Source: Cercis canadensis
Lineage: Eukaryota; Streptophyta; Magnoliopsida; Fabales; Fabaceae
Length of the DNA: 64,000 nt
Assembly (NCBI GenBank): GCA_003255065.1
Contig: QAOA01005753.1
Coordinates: 437,127-501,126 of the forward strand
Direction: 5' to 3'
A model generated the notes under the pieces. That model was not told the DNA's origin. It saw nothing but the letters and a program-made list of their open reading frames with translations, and ran no database searches. Numbering within the stretch: the stretch's first letter is position 1; each line of letters starts with the position of its first letter. Both the position numbers and the translations under genes were made by a program. Positions 46,156-58,618 of this stretch are shown here, one piece after another.

Positions 46156-46600
46156 AGAAACAACTATACAAAATGACATGCAAACTAACTACAAACTCCA
46201 ATAGAAAACAAGAGGAAAAAAAGAAAAAAGGTCAATCATTAATCTACCTTGTAAAATGTGTTGATATGGCTATTAGCTAATAATGTGACTCATAACTTTT
46301 TATTAACATGAAATTTTAAAAAAAAATTAAAAGAAAGTTTTTGTCAAAGTTTTATAAATTATGGGTCATAGTATAATTTTGAAAGGTGCTTACAACAAAG
46401 TTTTCTCAAATCTGGGTCCATAGAACAATTTCATAAAAGTTGATAATGCAAGTTACTTGTTTCACCAGTACAATTTCACAAAACACGTGGGAGATTGGTG
46501 CCGTCTGCTAGTTGGTCACCCGTGCTCCCACTTTCTACCCGGTCCATCATCCTATACTTTTTCCTAAAGTTCATTCTTCAAAGGAAACAAAAAATGAGAA
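46156..46600. other. AT-rich spacer, no gene seen
   Basis: No coding sequence supported. Confidence 0.5.
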
Positions 46601-46792
46601 CCCACACATAGAGCTGTCTAACGAGTCAACCCAGCCCATTAGGGCCAGGCCAATGATGTAGGAACCCAGCCCAACCCACTTCGGACTACGGGCCAAACGG
46701 GCCATAATTTGTTTTTTAATATTTTTTTGCCATGTTTTTTTATTTTAGAGAATATGAGAATATTTTGCACAAACTTTTAGTAACCCATTCAT

Positions 46793-47253
46793 TTATTCTA
46801 TATTAACATTTTTAAAATGTTTCAAAATAGTAGATCTTCTAGAGCCATTAGCATCTCCCATAATTTTGAAGAATAAATAATAATTAAATCAATAATCAAG
46901 TTTAAATGATCATAGCTCAAATCAACAATCAAACAATGAAGCATAAATAACATTCAAAGCAACAAAATCAAATAGCCAAATCAAACAACAAAATAACAAG
47001 TTTAAAAAACTAGAGAATTATGNTTATTCTATATTAACATTTTTAAAATGTTTCAAAATAGTAGATCTTTTAGAGCCATTAGCATCTCCCATAATTTTGA
47101 AGAATAAATAATAATTAAATCAATAATCAAGTTTAAATGATCATAGCTCAAATCAACAATCAAACAATGAAGCATAAATAACATTCAAAGCAACAAAATC
47201 AAATAGCCAAATCAAACAACAAAATAACAAGTTTAAAAAACTAGAGAATTATG
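46793..47253. repeat. 230-bp direct duplication around a single N
   Basis: 46793-47022 and 47024-47253 are almost identical (one visible change, CTTCTAGAG versus CTTTTAGAG), joined by N at 47023. Likely unmerged contig overlap. Confidence 0.85.
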
Positions 47254-47269
47254 AAATCTCCAAATCTTC

Positions 47270-49432
47270 TTCTTCTTTATCATTGCCCTCAATAATAACA
47301 TTTGACTCCTCTCTAGAAAGACATAGATCTTCAATGTCAGTTGAATCATCATCATCACCTACAAAACCAAGTAGCCAATTACGTATGCATAAGAGAACTT
47401 ACAATGTTTCGTCAAGTATGGAACTTCTATATTTATTCAAAACACGAGAGCCAATATTAAAAGCGAATTCTGATGCTACGGTAGTTATTGGAATGTTCAA
47501 TATATTACAAGTCATCTTTGCAAGATCACTAAATCTATTACTTTGGTCTTTTCAATAATCTAAAACATCAAAACTTTCTGTGATTGTGATCTTTTGCTCT
47601 TCCAAATAAATATCAAGTTGAGACTTTCCAGCATTGTTAGTCTGTTGGCAATCAAATTTTTTAAAATCCTATCAAATGATGAAATTAATATTTAACTTAC
47701 ATCATAATATTGTGTAATCAAAATATAAACAATAAAAATGTTTAAAAAAAATTCAATAGAAAACTTACATCATAATATGGTGTAGGCAATTTCTCTTTTC
47801 CTTTCACTCTTCCAAACATACTTGGTGGTTGACTCACATTGAAAGAAATCTTTGAAGTTATTGCACCCTTATTGACATACTCTTCAAAAAGTAGATACAA
47901 AGCTTTATTGACATTTTCTATTTTTTTTTCATAGTAATATGGATCAAGTCTAGAATAAGTATATTTTAAGAAATTAAATTTTTTTGTTAGATCAAGAATA
48001 GCCCCAAATGCAAGAACTACGCTATATTCCTTTTAATACTTGTCAAATTTATCTTTCATTCTATGAGTCATACTTTGAATCAACAAATCTTCATTCATCA
48101 AGTTGGATATCAAAAGAAGTTTTATCCTCCAAATTTCTCCAAAATATAAATTAGATATAGGATAAGATGACCCAGATATCAAGTTGATAATTGTATAAAA
48201 CGACTTTAAAAATTTACACATTGAAACCTCTCTATTCTACTCATCATTTAATGGACACCACTTATAATTATTATCAATTAAACTCAAACTATGAAAGACA
48301 CGATAATATTTGATTGCACTCTCAAGCATTATATAAGTAGAGTTCCATCTAATGACAACATCGGGTCTCAAGCCAATTAATTTATCAATCCTTCCAACTT
48401 GTTCAACACACTAAAAAAATTATTTAATCCTATTTTCTGATGCCCTCACATAATGCACACTTTGTCTAATTTTGTGCAATACATCACTAGCAATTTTTAA
48501 ACCATCTTGAACAATGAAGTTTAAGATATGAACAAAATATCTAATATGAAAAAAAAAAACTCTCTGTTAAGTAACAAGCTATTTGACAAACATATGTGTT
48601 TTTTCAAAATGTTTTGCATATTGTCGTTTGAAGAAGCATTATCCAAAGTAATGAATTTTTTTTTCTTTATTCCCCAATCCTTTAAACATTGAAGCACCTT
48701 CAATGATAAATTATGCTAGGTATGTGGAGGTTGCATATGAGCAAATGATAAAATCTTACTATTTTAACTTTCATTTCTCATCAACATAATGAGCAGTTAA
48801 ATATATATAACTATGGTTGGTGCATGCAGTCCAAACATCAGGGGTCAAACACACTCTACCAAGAATTCGGGCTAATTGTTATTTCAATTTTTTTTTCTCC
48901 ACTTCATATTTTTTCAGTACATCAAGTTTAGCAGTTTGTCTAGAAATAAATTTACAATCTTCATTCAAAAATTTTTAGTATTTTTTAAACACCTTCCACT
49001 CAACAATACTAAACAGAATATCATGTGCAATAATCAATTCAGATAATAGCTCACGATTCATAGTAGAGTCAAATTTTCTTCTCTTCAACTTCCTTTCACA
49101 ATCAATTAACATGTCCTCAACATCATGAAATTTAAGAATCATATGACATTTAGAAACATGACAGCATAAATGAGAAGTTTCTGATTTACTTGTAAAAGTG
49201 TATTCTTTCCCACAAGCTTTGCATTTACACTTTTCTTTGCTATCTTTACCTACACCAATTTTTACAAAATAGTTTCACACATCATAGCTAATGGTCTAGT
49301 CTTTTTGGATTGTAATTCAACATTCTCACTAGTATTTATATTACTCACATTACTAGGAATTTACAAAAATTCACAATCATCATCAGCGTCACAACTAATA
49401 CCATCATTCTTTTCAACACTAGAGGAAGTCAT
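47270..49432 (-). pseudogene. hAT-2 transposase, decayed
   Basis: On the minus strand the probable start is ATG at 49432 (MTSSSVEKNDGIS). A BED zinc finger near 49145-49240 reads CKCKACGKEYTFTSKSETSH then LCCHVSKCH. It is followed by RELLSELIIAHDILFSIVEW and LGRVCLTPDVWTACTNHSYI. Near 48600-48700 is KKFITLDNASSNDNM, the second catalytic Asp block. The C-terminal dimerisation region is PITTVASEFAFNIGSRVLNK then YRSSILDETL (about 47400-47500), ending IRNWLLGFVGDDDDS. Many stops and frameshifts break it. The open + frame at 47283-47558 is the antisense of this region. Confidence 0.88.
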
Positions 49433-49499
49433 ATTACAAAAAAATAAAATAAATAAAAGCCCTTAAAAAAATTGCCAAGCAAATGCATTGGTCTCTCTG

Positions 49500-49564
49500 C
49501 CAACTAGCACCAGGAAGCCAGCACTCAATGCCAGGAAGCCAGCGCTCAGCTCTAGGAAGCTGGT
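49500..49564. repeat. Short GC-rich word repeat in the hAT-2 leader
   Basis: The word (A)GCCAGCRCTCA-GC(G)CCAGGAAG recurs at 49505-49560 and again on the other side of the gypsy insertion at about 59645-59745. It was therefore part of the hAT leader before gypsy inserted. The last five bases (CTGGT) are the gypsy target duplication. Confidence 0.6.
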
Positions 49565-50595
49565 TGATGCGTTTACGTACTCGAAGGATCGAAACGGAGT
49601 GTCTGGATACCAAACTGTGGGATAACCTTGGTTATCGCAATAGGGTGAACCCTTAACAAGGAAGGATCCTTGGTAAGTTCAAGTTCAAGTTCTTTGCCCA
49701 AGAACAACAGGAAAGCTCTCAATCTAGAGAAACTCAATAATTCAAAAACTGAATAATATTAATCTCAAAACTGTTTTGCAAAGGCATACACGAATTCCTT
49801 ATATAGGTAATTCGACAAGGAGGCTACAAGCTATGATGGATCCTCTAAGAATGTTAATAAAACCCTAATACTCAGTTTGGCCCATAGACATAAAGGCCCA
49901 AAATATTAAAAATAAATTTAAAACTAATTAAACGTTTTGGTGCATAAACATAAAGGCCCAAAAATAAAACTAATTAAATTAAACATAATTTTTTGCCTAC
50001 TCCAAACTTGGGCTCGAAGCTGGCCCATGTGCACCTTCTATAAGAGATAGATAAGTGATCCATCTTAACTCTGAACTTGGCCCAGCTGCTCTTTCCTTGG
50101 TCTCCACCTCTTGGACTAGACTCAACAATGTCTCTCTCACTCGCTTAGCTCTACTTCTAGTCATCGGGCCTCCAACTCCAAGCAAGGGATCATGAACACT
50201 CCTAGGGTTAGGGCGTGTAGCAAGCTGATTCNGTTTGGCACATAGACATAAAGGCCCAAAATATTAAAAATAAATTTAAAACTAATTAAACGTTTTGGTG
50301 CATAAACATAAAGGCCCAAAAATAAAACTAATTAAATTAAACATAATTTTTTGCCTAATCCAAACTTGGGCTCGAAGCTGGCCCATGTGCACCTTCTATA
50401 AGAGACAGATAAGTGATCCATCTTAACTCTGAACTTGGCCCAGCTGCTCTTTCCTTGGTCTCCACCTCTTGGACTAGACTCAACAATGCCTCTCTCACTT
50501 GCTTAGCTCTACTTCTAGTCATCGGGCCTCCAACTCCAAGCAAGGGATCATGAACACTCCTAGGGTTAGGGCGTGTAGCAAGCTGATTCGCATCA
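49565..50595 (-). repeat. gypsy 3' LTR, with internal assembly duplication
   Basis: The partner of 58971-59642. It is longer because 49876-50231 is repeated at 50233-50588 around N at 50232. Without that it is about 674 bp. The C-terminal polyprotein tail (49997-50185 and its copy 50355-50543) lies inside it. Confidence 0.88.
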
Positions 50596-50614
50596 TTCCT
50601 TCCTCAGGAGGATT
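50596..50614 (-). other. gypsy polypurine tract
   Basis: On the minus strand GAATCCTCCTGAGGAAGGAA leads directly to the 3' LTR. Confidence 0.65.
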
Positions 50615-51097
50615 CGTCCTCGAATCTGAATCGTCACCTATATCAAACAAGGTTAAGTCAGCAACATTAAAAGTAACACTAACATCGTCATACTCACCAG
50701 GAAGATTAATTTTGTAGGCATTATCATTAATCCGCTCAAGGACCTCAAACGGCCCATCTCCTCAATGGTGCAACTTTGATTTTCGTTGAGTAGGAAACCG
50801 TTCCTTCCTAAGGTGTACCCAAACCTAATCACCTGGTTCAAATATAACCCTAGTTTGTCCCTTGTTGGCTTGCCTAGCATATTGCTCATTCTTCTTCTCA
50901 ATATTAGCCCGAACCTTGGAATGCAAGTCTTTAACAAAATCTGTCTTGTGTTTACCATCAAGATTAGCAAACTCATTAGTAGGCAAACGTAAAATATCCA
51001 AGGGAGTTAAAGGATTAAATCTATAAACAATCTCAAAAGGGGAATAAGAAGTAGTAGAGTGTACAATGCGATTATAAGCAAACTCAACATACGGCAA
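50615..51097 (-). pseudogene. gypsy integrase C-terminal region
   Basis: 50825-51097 gives MPYVEFAYNRIVHSTTSYSP then FEIVYRFNPLTPLDI, then KANIEKKNEQYARQANKG-like text, the integrase C-terminal domain. The next frame continues VWVHLRKERFPTQRKSKLHH, INDNAYKINLPGEYDDVSVT and FNVADLTLFDIGDDSDSRTN toward the LTR (50653-50830). A frameshift separates the two. No chromodomain follows. Confidence 0.85.
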
Positions 51098-52119
51098 ATA
51101 TTGTTCTCAACGCTTAAATTTTTTTTGCATAATAGCACACAATATAGTAGCAAGTGTTCTATTAACAACCTCAGTTTGTCCATCTGTCTGAGGATGTGCA
51201 ACCGTAGAAAATAGAAGTTTAGTCCCCAATCGACCCCATAGGGTTTGCCAAAAATGACTTAGGAACTTCACATCTTTATTACTCACTATTGTTCTAGGTA
51301 AACCATGCAAGCACACTATTTCTTTAAAGAACAAGTCAGCAATGTGTGTTGCATCATTAGTCTTAGCACAAGCAATAAAGTGAGTCATCTTGCTAAACCT
51401 ATCAACAACCACAAAGATACTATCTTTCCCACTTTGTGACCTTGGCAGCCCTAGCACAAAATCTATAGAAATATCAATCCAAGGCTGACTAGGTATAGGC
51501 AATGGTGTATAAAGTTCATGTGGCATAACTTTGGACTTGGCCTGTTTACAAGTAATACACTTTTCACAAATAGAAAGCACATCATGTTTCATGTGAGGCN
51601 AAACTCAACATACGGCAAATATTGTTCTCAACGCTTAAATTTTTTTTGCATAATAGCACACAATATAGTAGCAAGTGTTCTATTAACAACCTCAGTTTGC
51701 CCATCCGTCTGAGGATGTGCAACCGTAGAAAATAGAAGTTTAGTTCCCAATCGACCCCATAGGGTTTGCCAAAAATGACTTAGGAACTTCACATCTTTAT
51801 CACTCACTATTGTTCTAGGTAAACCATGCAAGCGCACTATTTCTTTAAAGAACAAGTCAGCAATGTGTGTTGCATCATTAGTTTTAGCACAAGCAATAAA
51901 GTGAGTCATCTTGCTAAACCTATCAACAACCACAAAGATACTATCTTTCCCACTTTGTGACCTTGGCAGCCTAGCACAAAATCTATAGAAATATCAATCC
52001 AAGGCTGACTAGGTATAGGCAATGGTGTATAAAGTTCATGTGGCATAACTTTGGACTTGACTTGTTTACAAGTAATACACTTTTCACAAATAGAAAGCAC
52101 ATCATGTTTCATGTGAGGC
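51080..52119 (-). pseudogene. gypsy integrase core, present twice around N at 51600
   Basis: 51107-51592 encodes the integrase core: [13 protein letters not shown] (zinc end), [20 protein letters not shown] (first Asp), [30 protein letters not shown] (second Asp) and [15 protein letters not shown] (Glu). The same sequence appears again at 51628-51933 and onward to 52119, with only N at 51600 between, and a few substitutions such as SNKDVKF versus SDKDVKF. A 1-bp deletion in the second copy shifts the frame near [10 protein letters not shown]. The duplication is probably an assembly artefact. Confidence 0.88.
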
Positions 52120-52607
52120 CAATAAAAATGTTTATGCAAAATATCCAAAGTCTTTTTAACACCAAAGTGCCCTATTAGGCCACCACCATGCGTTTCTCTA
52201 ACAAGCAAATCACGTATAGAACATGCAGGCACACATAATTTATCTTTCTTAAACAAGTACCCATCATGCCTATAATAATCACCACTAGCATACTTAGCAC
52301 AAGCAATCCATAGTTGACCGAAATCAGAATCAGATTCATACAAGTCTTTGATAAGCTCAAAACCTAATAGCTTAGCATGCAAATAAGTAATTAAAGTATA
52401 CCTTCTGAACAAGGCATTAGTGACGACATTTTCCTTCCCAGCTTTATATTTAATAACATAGGGAAACCTCTCAATGAACTCTAACCATTTGACATGTCTC
52501 TTATTTAACTTACCTTGGGATTTCAGATACTTCAAGCTCTCATGATCCGAATAAATGATGAATTCCCGATGCCATAGATAGTGCTGCCACGTTTGGAGAG
52601 TCCTCAC
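51906..52607 (-). pseudogene. gypsy RNase H and integrase zinc region, copy 1
   Basis: 233 codons. RNase H end: [40 protein letters not shown] and [20 protein letters not shown]. Then the H2C2 zinc module [17 protein letters not shown]...CEKCITC. TNALFRR replaces the TDALSRR seen in the other copy (54484-54957). Part of an inactive polyprotein. Confidence 0.9.
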
Positions 52608-53101
52608 TAGAGCATAAAGTTCTTTGTCATATGTGGGCTAATTTAATGCTGCCCTATTAAGCTTCTCACTGAAATATGCAATAGGCTTGGAATCCTGCAT
52701 CAAAACAGTCCCTATTCCAATACCTGAAACATCACATTCAATCTCAAAAGCTTTGTCAAAGTTAGGCAAACATAAAAGAGGAGCACTAGCTAAAGTTTCT
52801 TTTAAAGTGGTAAATGCCCTCTTTTGTTTCTCGCCCTACTTCAAGCTCACATTTTTCTTAACTAGTTTATTTAGGGGTGCGGCTATAGTGCTAAAATTCT
52901 TTACAAACCGCCTATAAAAACTAGCTAAGCCATGGAAAGATCTTACCTCATTCACATTCTTAGGTGTAGGTCAATCTCAGATTGCCTTAACCTTCTCCTC
53001 ATCCATGCTAATACCCTTAGAACTTACAACAAACCCAAGAAATATAACAGAATCGGAACAAAATGCACACTTCTTGAAATTAGCATATAATTTATGTTAT
53101 C

Positions 53102-53830
53102 TCAAAGCAATAAAGACATCATACAAGTGTGACACATGATCATCAAGGTTTTGCTATAAACTAGGATATCATCAAAATAAACCACCACAAATTTTCTAAT
53201 AAAGGCACGCAAAACATGGTTCATTAGTCTCATGAAAGTGCTAGGTGCATTAGTTAAACCGAAAGACATTACTAACCACTCATACAAACCATATTTTGTT
53301 TTAAAGGCAGTTTTTCACTTATCTCCTTCTTTCATGCGAATTTGGTAGTATCCATTCTTTAAATCTATCTTAGAAAAGACACTAGAACCATACAACTCAT
53401 CAAACATGTCATCTAATCTAGGGATAGGATGTCTGTACTTAACCGTGATTTGGTTGATGGCTCAACAATCCACACACATGCGCCATGTCCCGTCTTTCTT
53501 TGGCACCAAGATAACTAGAACTGAACATGAGTTTAGACTTTCTTTCACGAATCCCTTTTGTACGAGCTCATCCACTTGCCTTTGAATTTCCTTTGTCTCA
53601 TCAGGATTAGCTCGATAGGCTGGTTTATTAGGGATAGTCGATCTAGGAACAAAGTCAATCTGGTGCTCTATGCCCCTCAAGGGAGGCAAACCATGTGGTA
53701 TCTCTTCAGGGAAAATATCAACAAATTCCTACATCAAACAAACAACCACACTAGGCAAAGAAGGGTTAATAAAGTTAGTAAAATAAACATTCTTGTACAT
53801 AAGTACAATAAGGGTTGGCCTAGACAACAG
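53102..53830 (-). pseudogene. gypsy reverse transcriptase, copy 1
   Basis: 53462-53689 gives GIEHQIDFVPRSTIPNKPAY, PDETKEIQRQVDELVQKGFV and VLVPKKDGTWRMCVDC-like text, then a stop. 53102-53287 gives [20 protein letters not shown] and [14 protein letters not shown], the catalytic block. Frameshifts and stops lie between. It is a near-duplicate of 55452-56010. Confidence 0.9.
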
Positions 53831-54248
53831 AACACTCTTTACCTCATTCTTTTGTGCAAAAACACTCACTTTTTATCTTCTCTTACTCTTTTTGTCCTTA
53901 CTTTTTTTTGTTTCTCTCTCAGTCTCTTTTTCTTTGGCTACTTTTTCTTCTCTCTCTTTACATTCTTTTGTAATCTTTGCTTGATCCGCATATGCAAGAG
54001 CATGTTTTAAAGGTTTCAACAAAGTGGCATTGTCATTCTTGTAGATGGTGTAAGTGTTGTTGTATCCGTCATACTTCACTCGCCTATCAAACTGCCATGG
54101 TCGCCCCAACAAAATGTGACAAACATGCATAGGCACCACATCACACAGTACTTCATCTTTAAAAGTGCTAAAGGCAAATGCAATCCTAACCTGCTTGTTT
54201 ACCCATAGGTCTCCTCTATCATTCAACCACCTTAGCCTATAAGGCGAG
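53831..54248 (-). pseudogene. gypsy protease C-terminal region, copy 1, cut by the gap
   Basis: NDRGDLWVNKQVRIAFAFST, FKDEVLCDVVPMHVCHILLG and RPWQFDRRVKYDGYNNTYTI match the post-active-site part of the gypsy protease, followed by a Lys/Glu-rich linker. The active site itself would fall in the N gap. Compared with the copy at 56200-56580 it has a roughly 15-bp extra piece in the Lys/Glu linker. Confidence 0.85.
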
Positions 54249-54483
54249 NNNNNNNNNNNNNNNNNNNNNNNNNNNNNNNNNNNNNNNNNNNNNNNNNNNN
54301 NNNNNNNNNNNNNNNNNNNNNNNNNNNNNNNNNNNNNNNNNNNNNNNNNNNNNNNNNNNNNNNNNNNNNNNNNNNNNNNNNNNNNNNNNNNNNNNNNNNN
54401 NNNNNNNNNNNNNNNNNNNNNNNNNNNNNNNNNNNNNNNNNNNNNNNNNNNNNNNNNNNNNNNNNNNNNNNNNNNNNNNNNNN
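54249..54483. other. Assembly gap, 235 Ns
   Basis: Unknown bases. Sequence after the gap restarts at a point equivalent to 52133, so a 2.1-kb segment is repeated across it. Confidence 0.99.
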
Positions 54484-54957
54484 ATGCAAAATATCCAAAG
54501 TCTTTTTAACACCAAAGTGCCCTATTAGGCCACCACCATGCGTTTCTCTAACAAGCAAATCACGTATAGAACATGCAGGCACACATAATTTATCTTTCTT
54601 AAACAAGTACCCATCATGCCTATAATAATCACCACTAGCATACTTAGCACAAGTAATCCATAGCTGACCGAAATCAGAATCAGATTCATACAAGTCTTTG
54701 ATAAGCTCAAAACCTAAAAGCTTAGCATGCAAATAAGTAATTAAAGTATACCTTCTAGACAAGGCATCAGTGACGACATTTTCCTTCCCAGCTTTATATT
54801 TAATAACATAGGGAAACCTCTCAATGAACTCTAACCATTTGACATGTCTCTTATTTAACTTACCTTGGGATTTCAGATACTTCAAGCTCTCATGATCCGA
54901 ATAAATGATGAATTCCCGATGCCATAGATAGTGCTGCCACGTTTGGAGAGTCCTCAC
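54484..54957 (-). pseudogene. gypsy RNase H and H2C2 region, copy 2
   Basis: Same content as the 52133-52607 stretch, with TDALSRR intact. It reads into the gap at [12 protein letters not shown]. Confidence 0.88.
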
Positions 54958-55451
54958 TAGAGCATAAAGTTCTTTGTCATATGTGGGCTAATTTAATGCT
55001 GCCCTATTAAGCTTCTCACTGAAATATGCAATAGGCTTGGAATCCTGCATCAAAACAGTCCCTATTCCAATACCTGAAACATCACATTCAATCTCAAAAG
55101 CTTTGTCAAAGTTAGGCAAACATAAAAGAGGAGCACTAGCTAAAGTTTCTTTTAAAGTGGTAAATGCCCTCTTTTGTTTCTCGCCCTACTTCAAGCTCAC
55201 ATTTTTCTTAACTAGTTCATTTAGGGGTGCGGCTATAGTGCTAAAATTCTTTACAAATCGCCTATAAAAACTAGCTAAGCCATGGAAAGATCTTACCTCA
55301 TTCGCATTCTTAGGTGTAGGTCAATCTCAGATTGCCTTAACCTTCTCTTCATCCATGCTAATACCCTTAGAACTTACAACAAAGCCAAGAAATATAACAG
55401 AATCGGAACAAAATTCACACTTCTTGAAATTAGCATATAATTTATGTTATC

Positions 55452-55900
55452 TCAAAGCAATAAAGACATCATGCAAGTGTGACACATGATCATTAAGGTT
55501 TTGCTATAAACTAGGATATCATCAAAATAAACCACCACAAATTTTCTAATAAAGGCACGCAAAACATGGTTCATTAGTCTCATGAAAGTGCTAGGTGCAT
55601 TAGTTAAACCGAAAGACATTACTAACCACTCATACAAACCATATTTTGTTTTAAAGGCAGTTTTTCACTTATCTCCTTCTTTCATGCGAATTTGGTAGTA
55701 TCCATTCTTTAAATCTATCTTAGAAAAGATACTAGAACCATACAACTCATCAAACATGTCATCTAATCTAGGGATAGGATGTCTATACTTAACCGTGATT
55801 TGGTTGATGGCTCAACAATCCACACACATGCACCATGTCCCATCTTTCTTTGGCACCAAGATAATTGGAACTGAACATGAGCTTAGACTTTCTTTCACGA
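55452..55900 (-). pseudogene. gypsy reverse transcriptase, copy 2
   Basis: [20 protein letters not shown] and [14 protein letters not shown] at 55452-55637, with [10 protein letters not shown] and the [20 protein letters not shown]-like block upstream in another frame. Stops separate the pieces. Confidence 0.9.
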
Positions 55901-56902
55901 ATCCCTTTTGTACGAGCTCATCCACTTGCCTTTGAATTTCCTTTGTCTCATCAGGATTAGCTCGATAGGCGGTTTATTAGGGATAGTCGATCTAGGAACA
56001 AAGTCAATCTGGTGCTCTATGCCCCTCAAGGGAGGCAAACCATGTGGTATCTCTTCAGGGAAAATATCAACAAATTCCTGCATCAAACAAACAACCACAC
56101 TAGGCAAAGAAGGGTTAATAAAGTTAGTAAAATAAACATCCTTGTACATAAGTACAATAAGGGTTGGCCTAGACAACAGAACACTCTTTACCTCATTCTT
56201 TTGTGCAAAAACACTCACTTTTTGTCTTCTCTTACTCTTTTTGTCCTTACTTTTTTTTGTTTCTCTCTCAGTCTCTTTTTCTTCTCTCTCTTTACATTCT
56301 TTTGTAATCTTTGCTTGATCCGCATATGCAAGAGCATGTTTTAAAGGTTTCAACAAAGTGGCCTTGTCATTCTTGTAGATGGTGTAAGTGTTGTTGTACC
56401 CGTCATACTTCACTCGCCTATCAAACTGCCATGGTCGCCCCAACAAAATGTGACAAGCATGCATAGGCACCACATCACACAGTACTTCATCTTTAAAAGT
56501 GCTAAAGGCAAATGCAATCCTAACCTGCTTGTTTACCCATAGGTCTCCTCTATCATTCAACCACCTTAGCCTATAAGGCGAGAGGTGTGAAATAGTAGGT
56601 AAATACAGCTTCTCTACGGCTAAGGTACTAGCAACATTAGTACAACATCCACAGTCAATAATAACGCTACATACCTTATCTCCCACCAAGCATTGATTTT
56701 GAAAGATATGCTCGCAGTGCTCTTCATTGTCATCTTCCCTCGGTTGCATGTTGAGCACACGCCGGGACACCATCAAATACTGATCTGGAAGGAAGTCATC
56801 AATTTCCTCCATGTCACTAGCATCTTCTAAGGGTGGCATGTCTTCACAACCAGGTGTAACAGTAGATTCCTCCTCACTATCATACTCACCAGTAGAAAGC
56901 AT
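55895..56902 (-). pseudogene. gypsy protease and RT start, copy 2
   Basis: 335 codons. The protease region reads VCSVIIDCGCCTNVAST, where the family has IIDGGSCTNVAS: the catalytic Asp remains but the following Gly is Cys. Next are YRLRWLNDRGDLWVNKQVRI and CHILLGRPWQFDRRVKYDG, a Lys/Glu-rich linker, FVDIFPEEIPHGLPPLRGIE and HQIDFVPRSTIPNK, the RT N-terminus. A 1-bp deletion then shifts the frame (NKPPIELI). Confidence 0.88.
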
Positions 56903-57873
56903 AACAACTTTCCTTCTATTTGAACATGCAGAATATATATGTCTACGTCATTGACACCTGTAGCATTTGATGTCACGTAACTTAGAAGAAGAGTTATATT
57001 CTGTTTTACCTTGGGAAATAGGAGTAGAACCCGTAGGCCTTGGTCTTGTATCGTCTCTCGGCTTTGGAGCTGTGTGAGGATTATCCTTCCAATTCGATTT
57101 CCAGTTTGAAGTTCTGGAAGGCACGAATCTAGAAGCTGCTCTAGCCTTCAACTGTCGCTCTACATGCTTGGCTTTATGCACCAAGTCCTCCATCTCTACA
57201 TAGTAACTCATCTCCACCACTTCAACAATCTCTCGTTTCAAGCCACTAATAAACCGTGTCATGGTTGCCTCACGGTTCTCATCAATACTAGCCCTCATCA
57301 TGGCTATCTCCATCTCACTATTGTACTCAGCCACACTCATAGATCCCTATTTCAAATCTTGCAATTTCTTGAAACAATCTCTATAGTAATGTTTAGGTAC
57401 AAACCGTTTCCTCATCACAGCTCTCATATCAGCCCATAACCGAATAGGTCTCTCACCATCTCTACGCCTATTAATCACTAGTTGATCCCACCAAATACTA
57501 GTATAATCAGTGAATTCAACTACTGCCAGCTTTACTTTCTTTTCTTTAGAGTATTCATGGTACTCAAAAACATGTTCCACCTTCCTCTCCCAATCTAGGT
57601 AAAGTTCAGGATCACTTTTACCTTGAAAGGTAGGAATTCTCATTTTGATACTCCCCAGGTTATTATCACGACGAGGGGCTGCCCTCCTCTCTTTTCTAGT
57701 CTCGATTTCAACCTCAGAATAGTCTTCTTCCTCTTCCTCAGAATACTGAAAAGGTTTAGTTGTTTTAGTTTTGTCTTAGGTGAAACTAGGTATTCTAACC
57801 TCTCTAATCTGTCCTCGGTGTCCATTCTCAATGCTGCAATTTGGTCCTGAATTGCGTTCATATATACATCCAT
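56903..57873 (-). pseudogene. gypsy gag
   Basis: Start ATG at 57873 (MDVYMNAIQDQIAALRMDTE), with a short coil, then a frameshift. The capsid region is 57347-57643 (RIPTFQGKSDPELYLDWERK, IRLWADMRAVMRKRFVPKHY) and 56948-57340 (MRASIDENREATMTRFISGL, EMEDLVHKAKHVERQLKARA). The zinc knuckle near 56920-56965 is CYRCQ, stop, RRHIYSAC: the CX2CX4HX4C spacing is kept but a stop lies inside it. Three disruptions in all. Confidence 0.9.
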
Positions 57874-58569
57874 ATGACATTTGGTGAATGGTTATTCCTG
57901 TTCCATGTTGCACACACTCACCTCACGTGTTTCACTCGTGTTTATACTCAATTGGCTTTTTCTCGATAATACGCTCACTACTCTTGCCTTTTTCCACTCA
58001 AATTTCCTTAGAAGCTCTTAAACAAGAACTTGCCAATAACTTATCGAGGAGAAAAAGTGATAGAAAAAAAAATGACAAGATCGCCAAACAAGGGTGTTGA
58101 ATAAAAATAAATAAGATAAAGAAGCAAAAAAAAGATAACAAGGAAGTAAAACAAGAACTCCAAGAAGGAAAAAAGAAATAAAATGAAATAAAATAAATGA
58201 CTAAGACTTTTGAATATAAATAATGAACAAGGGTGTTAGTTTGGATAAGAAAAAAACAAAGGAATCTAGAAAACAGCAACAAATTGAAAGAAAATCAGAA
58301 GATTACAGAAAACAGCCAGAAACAGACATTTTTGAATGATTTTGAGCCCAAAAATGGCATTAACTGGGTGCACCCAGTTGCCACGTCGAAGGTCTCTAAA
58401 CGAGCTTCAAAACGCCAGGTCACAAGTTCCGTAACTGTAAACGAGCTGAAAGTTATGACATTTTCAATTAAGTGAGTCCAAATAGTCTGTTTTTGATTTT
58501 CTTTTCACAAGAACAGATCTTGCTAATCTTTTTTTCTTTTTTGATTCATTTGTTTTGCAAAATCAGTCT

Positions 58570-58618
<49 letters not shown>

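Noticed and set aside
47283-47558. Small + strand gene
   Set aside because: It is the antisense of the hAT-2 dimerisation domain.
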